The notes under the pieces: model-generated | Database searches by the model: none | The model's input: only the letters and a program-made list of their open reading frames with translations | Told to the model about the DNA's origin: nothing | Assembly (NCBI GenBank): GCA_029259995.1 | Contig: JAJDEC010000330.1 | Span: 1 to 8,392 of the forward strand | Origin: Phycisphaerae bacterium | Lineage (GTDB): Bacteria; Planctomycetota; Phycisphaerae; UBA1845; UTPLA1 | DNA: 8,392 nt | Direction of reading: 5' to 3' | Program-made: the position numbers and the translations under genes | Shown: piece by piece, positions 6,472 through 8,392 of the stretch | Position numbering within the stretch: position 1 is the first letter of the stretch | How the letters are laid out: every line of letters begins with the position of its first letter

Positions 6472-6542
6472 CGGAGAGACGCCTTCCACATCGATGTTCG
6501 ATGCGATTCGAACGAACCAAAACGTGCGTCGGATCCCGGCCA

Positions 6543-6576
6543 ATCCGGCCGATTCTTGCCGCGCCGCCGGCCGGAT
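6543..6576 (-). promoter_or_regulatory. Hairpin in the glycosyltransferase mRNA leader
   Basis: ATCCGGCCG (6543-6551) and CGGCCGGAT (6568-6576) form a perfect 9-bp stem with a 16-nt loop. It lies within the roughly 130-nt leader predicted from the promoter at 6611-6638. It could affect mRNA stability or expression, but it does not reach the start codon, and no known riboswitch class is recognised. Confidence 0.35.
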
Positions 6577-6610
6577 AACACCGGCGCGACGAACGGCGCG
6601 CGAGCCCTGC

Positions 6611-6638
6611 ATTGTGAATGAAACTGACGGGTTGTCAA
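6611..6638 (-). promoter_or_regulatory. Sigma-70-like promoter for the glycosyltransferase gene
   Basis: On the minus strand a perfect -35 consensus TTGACA (6638-6633) is followed after 16 nt by CACAAT (6616-6611), which matches the -10 consensus at 4 of 6 positions. Transcription would begin near 6604, giving a leader of about 130 nt before the ATG at 6471. This supports the shorter protein start. Confidence 0.5.
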
Positions 6639-7094
6639 CGAAAATTGAGCCACTGACATGTCGAACGGAATCCCGACTTTGCGCCCGGATCGCATCCGTT
6701 GCGACGCCATGAAACCGGTCGGCGTTCGCGATGCAACGATGTCCGGCTCTTGCACGTCATCGGGGCATTTGCATGCACGAAACGGCCAAACAGGACAAGT
6801 CTATCCCCTAATCGATGCGCCGATACTGGACGTTCCTGTCTTCGCACACGTTCCCGTGGCCACATGCTGGAAAGTCCGCAAGCCGACCAGGCCGCGTCGC
6901 GACATCCGAAATAACACAGTATCCGCGGCAACACCTGCCGTTGGCCTGTTTCGCCACAGGTACGAATGCATGTGTCACTCAATTGCCTACGACGCGACTC
7001 CGATACTGGGATGCGTCGGGCTTGAGGCCGTCCTGTGGACTGTCAACCCGCGCCAGGTCGTTGGAATCACACACACGTTGATGGGAGATTCGCT
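6639..7094. other. Non-coding divergent gap between the glycosyltransferase and the exported-protein gene
   Basis: I find no supported gene in this stretch. A plus-strand frame at 6658-7191 could encode 177 residues but has no recognisable domain, is mixed in composition and overlaps the start of the next gene in another frame. The 9-mer CGATACTGG occurs twice (near 6822 and 7002), probably by chance. No clear promoter for the rightward gene was found; only its ribosome site is convincing. Confidence 0.45.
7083..7087 (+). promoter_or_regulatory. Ribosome binding site that fixes the start of the exported-protein gene
   Basis: GGGAG lies 7 nt before the ATG at 7095, the best Shine-Dalgarno match in the window. 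It favours this start over the in-frame ATG at 7035, which would put 20 extra residues before the signal peptide. Confidence 0.6.
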
Positions 7095-8141
7095 ATGGAA
7101 AGTTCGCTACACCCGAATCAGAGATCAGGAATCTCGAGCATTCGCTCAGTCATTCTCGGAATTCTGTCGCCTGGGATCGTCATCCCCATGACGGGCTCGA
7201 CGTGCGCCACGTCGATCTCGCTGACGGGGGGCTCGGAAACGGACCTGAATACCAACACGAATACGGCCGTCACGCCCGGCATTCTGAAGATCCAGGTGCT
7301 CACGGACTCGATTGCCCCGGCCGGCAATCCGCTCCCGTCCAGCGCTGAGAACGGCCCGGACGACATGGACGTCAATCTGACGCCGTCGGCCTACTCGATC
7401 GCGTTCAAGCGGATCGTCCTGAAATCCGTCGATCCTGTCAGTGAGGAGACGATCTCCGAATTCGAGGTCTTCAGCGCAGACGATCCCGACGAGGCCCTCG
7501 TCCTTGACCTCGTGAATGATGACGCCTCGGGGCTCCTCAACGCTTCCACGATCCCGAGCGGAACCTACAACAAAGTCGATATCGAAGTCTTCTATCTCGA
7601 TATGACAGTGCCGACGCTCTATCCCGGATCAACGTCGCACGACATCAACTATCGAATGGTCTTCGAGGACGACGGGACGCTTCAGGCAAGGGACTTCCTG
7701 CTCTTCCTCGATCCCGAGTGGTTCGAGGAAAGCACGCAACTCGGCATGAGCGTGACGGATGAGGGCTGGTACTGGATGGATCGCGGCGATCCCGACAACG
7801 TCGTCGCCGTCGACGGCGCCTCGTCGCATCCCAGCTTCGGCGTGCTCGATCTGTTCGCGAAGGAGGAATTCTGGTCCGCCGAACACAAGATCCTCGAAGG
7901 CGGCGTCATCAGCCCAGAACTGGAATACGACATGGACGCCGGCGGCGTCCTGACTGTCACGTTTGACGTCACGGAGAAATTCAACTTCAAGGACTTCCAC
8001 GACGAAACGACAGACGCCGACGGCCTGTGGGAAATACGCAAAGACGGCGGCATTCATCCCTTCCCGCCGGACATCGGCAGCACGCCGCAGGAAACGGATG
8101 AAAACGGTACACCCATCACGACATCGTCGAACGCCAACTAG
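7095..8141 (+). CDS. Acidic exported or lipid-anchored protein of unknown function (DUF4382-like in part)
   Basis: A 348-residue protein. Residues about 15-38 form a signal peptide: basic residues R10 and R17, then the hydrophobic stretch 'VILGILSPGIVIPMTG' and 'STCATS'. C37, at the predicted cleavage region, is the only cysteine in the protein, which suggests a lipoprotein, although the preceding G-S-T is a poor lipobox; a soluble exported protein is the alternative. A Thr/Asn-rich linker (about 46-60) follows. Residues about 61-175 ('GILKIQVLTDS', 'SAYSIAFKRIVLKSV', 'LVLDLVND', 'IPSGTYNKVDIEVFYL') have the order of strands seen in DUF4382-like surface domains, where an 'L...lpaGtY..i.l' pattern is typical; this match is by eye. 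The rest is acidic, aromatic-containing beta-rich sequence with no catalytic motif recognised, ending in a Thr/Ser-rich tail. The start is set by the GGGAG ribosome site. Confidence 0.8.
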   Translation: MESSLHPNQRSGISSIRSVILGILSPGIVIPMTGSTCATSISLTGGSETDLNTNTNTAVTPGILKIQVLTDSIAPAGNPLPSSAENGPDDMDVNLTPSAYSIAFKRIVLKSVDPVSEETISEFEVFSADDPDEALVLDLVNDDASGLLNASTIPSGTYNKVDIEVFYLDMTVPTLYPGSTSHDINYRMVFEDDGTLQARDFLLFLDPEWFEESTQLGMSVTDEGWYWMDRGDPDNVVAVDGASSHPSFGVLDLFAKEEFWSAEHKILEGGVISPELEYDMDAGGVLTVTFDVTEKFNFKDFHDETTDADGLWEIRKDGGIHPFPPDIGSTPQETDENGTPITTSSNAN

Positions 8142-8183
8142 TGCAATGCCTCGTTCGAGCATGCGAATCTCAAATCGGGGAGT

Positions 8184-8200
8184 GCGGGCGTCTCGCCCGC
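8184..8200. repeat. GC-rich hairpin at the head of the tandem repeat, after the exported-protein gene
   Basis: GCGGGCG (8184-8190) and CGCCCGC (8194-8200) pair perfectly around TCT, 42 bp after the stop codon. There is no T tract. It may act as a transcript-end hairpin for the exported-protein gene and is also the left edge of the 66-bp repeat array. Later units keep only the shorter GGCG/CGCC pair. Confidence 0.55.
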
Positions 8201-8392
8201 CAGGATGAGGCGTTCGTGCGGGCACGTAGTCGCGGTCGAAGAACTGGTCGTCGGCGTCTCGCCCACCAGGATGAGGCGTTCGTGCGGGCACGTAATCGCG
8301 GTCGAAGAATTGGTCGTCGGCGTCTCGCCCGCCAGGATGAGGCGTTCGTGCGGGCACGTAGTCGCGGTCGAAGAATTGGTCGTCGGCGTCTC
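8188..8392. repeat. 66-bp direct tandem repeat, three full units and the start of a fourth, running off the window
   Basis: Units begin at 8188, 8254, 8320 and 8386, each with GCGTCTCGCCC. Only three positions vary among the full units: 12 (G/A/G), 42 (G/A/G) and 56 (C/T/T). Units 1 and 3 differ at one base, units 2 and 3 at two. Each unit carries a second small dyad, CGTG-CGGG-CACG (8215-8226 in unit 1). Near-identity implies recent amplification. The period is a multiple of three, so the minus strand reads as a 22-residue periodic peptide, but this frame continues antisense through the exported-protein gene and is most likely not coding. It lacks the alternating repeat-and-unique-spacer layout of a CRISPR array. 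Confidence 0.9.

Noticed and set aside
6488..6530. GATTCGAAC-like sequence resembling a tRNA T-arm
   Set aside because: No acceptor, D-arm or anticodon stem can be drawn around it on either strand.
5095..6621. 508-residue plus-strand frame antisense to the glycosyltransferase gene
   Set aside because: It mirrors the real gene; composition (His, Arg, Asp-rich) and lack of any domain show it is a GC-driven shadow frame.
6658..7191. 177-residue open frame on the plus strand in the gap before the exported-protein gene
   Set aside because: No recognisable domain, mixed composition, no ribosome site, and it overlaps the well-supported start at 7095 in a different frame.
7629..8357. 242-residue minus-strand frame with a 22-residue periodic N-terminus
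   Set aside because: It is antisense to the exported-protein gene over most of its length; the periodicity follows from the 66-bp DNA repeat having a length divisible by three.
8188..8392. CRISPR array
   Set aside because: The whole 66-bp unit is repeated, including what would be the spacer, so there are no unique spacers; no cas gene is present.

Overview
The window looks like a chromosomal segment from a moderately GC-rich bacterium of the Planctomycetota, possibly near the Phycisphaerae. This is inferred from three things: a secreted protein ending in the paired dockerin-like calcium loops (D-x-N-x-D-G with 'FVQLL' and 'YPYC') that are common in that phylum, weak Shine-Dalgarno signals at most genes, and GC-rich dyad and tandem repeats in the gaps. 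No tRNA, rRNA, CRISPR array, insertion sequence, phage gene or transposase is visible.

Layout from left to right. Positions 1-372 (+) hold the C-terminal end of a secreted dockerin-like protein, cut by the window edge. A 502-bp gap (373-874) follows. It carries two related inverted repeats just after that gene and three adjacent smaller dyads around 655-734. Positions 875-2143 (+) encode a SpoIIE/RsbU-type PP2C serine/threonine phosphatase with an intact metal site. It converges, with only 29 bp between stop codons, on a three-gene block on the minus strand. Read in the direction of transcription the block is: a GT4/GT5-type glycosyltransferase resembling glycogen synthase (6471-5086), a GH57 amylase-type glycoside hydrolase (4901-3732), and a phosphofructokinase with the residues of the PPi-dependent type (3564-2173). 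A 623-bp gap (6472-7094) contains the likely glycosyltransferase promoter and no convincing gene. Positions 7095-8141 (+) encode an acidic exported protein of unknown function. The right end (8184-8392) is a 66-bp tandem repeat that runs off the window.

The minus-strand genes make sense together. The glycosyltransferase would build an alpha-glucan such as glycogen, the GH57 enzyme would trim or break it down, and the phosphofructokinase would feed released hexose phosphate into glycolysis using pyrophosphate. Gaps of 184 and 167 bp, hairpins after the first two genes and separate promoter candidates suggest separately controlled neighbours, not one tight operon. The best regulatory signal is a perfect 16-bp palindrome with a central CG, lying over the predicted transcription start of the phosphofructokinase gene and resembling a LacI/Cra-family operator.

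I see no clear evidence of a wholly new biological system. The points most worth checking are the phosphofructokinase operator, the tandem repeat, the dyad families and the two uncharacterised regions: the PP2C N-terminal domain and the exported acidic protein.
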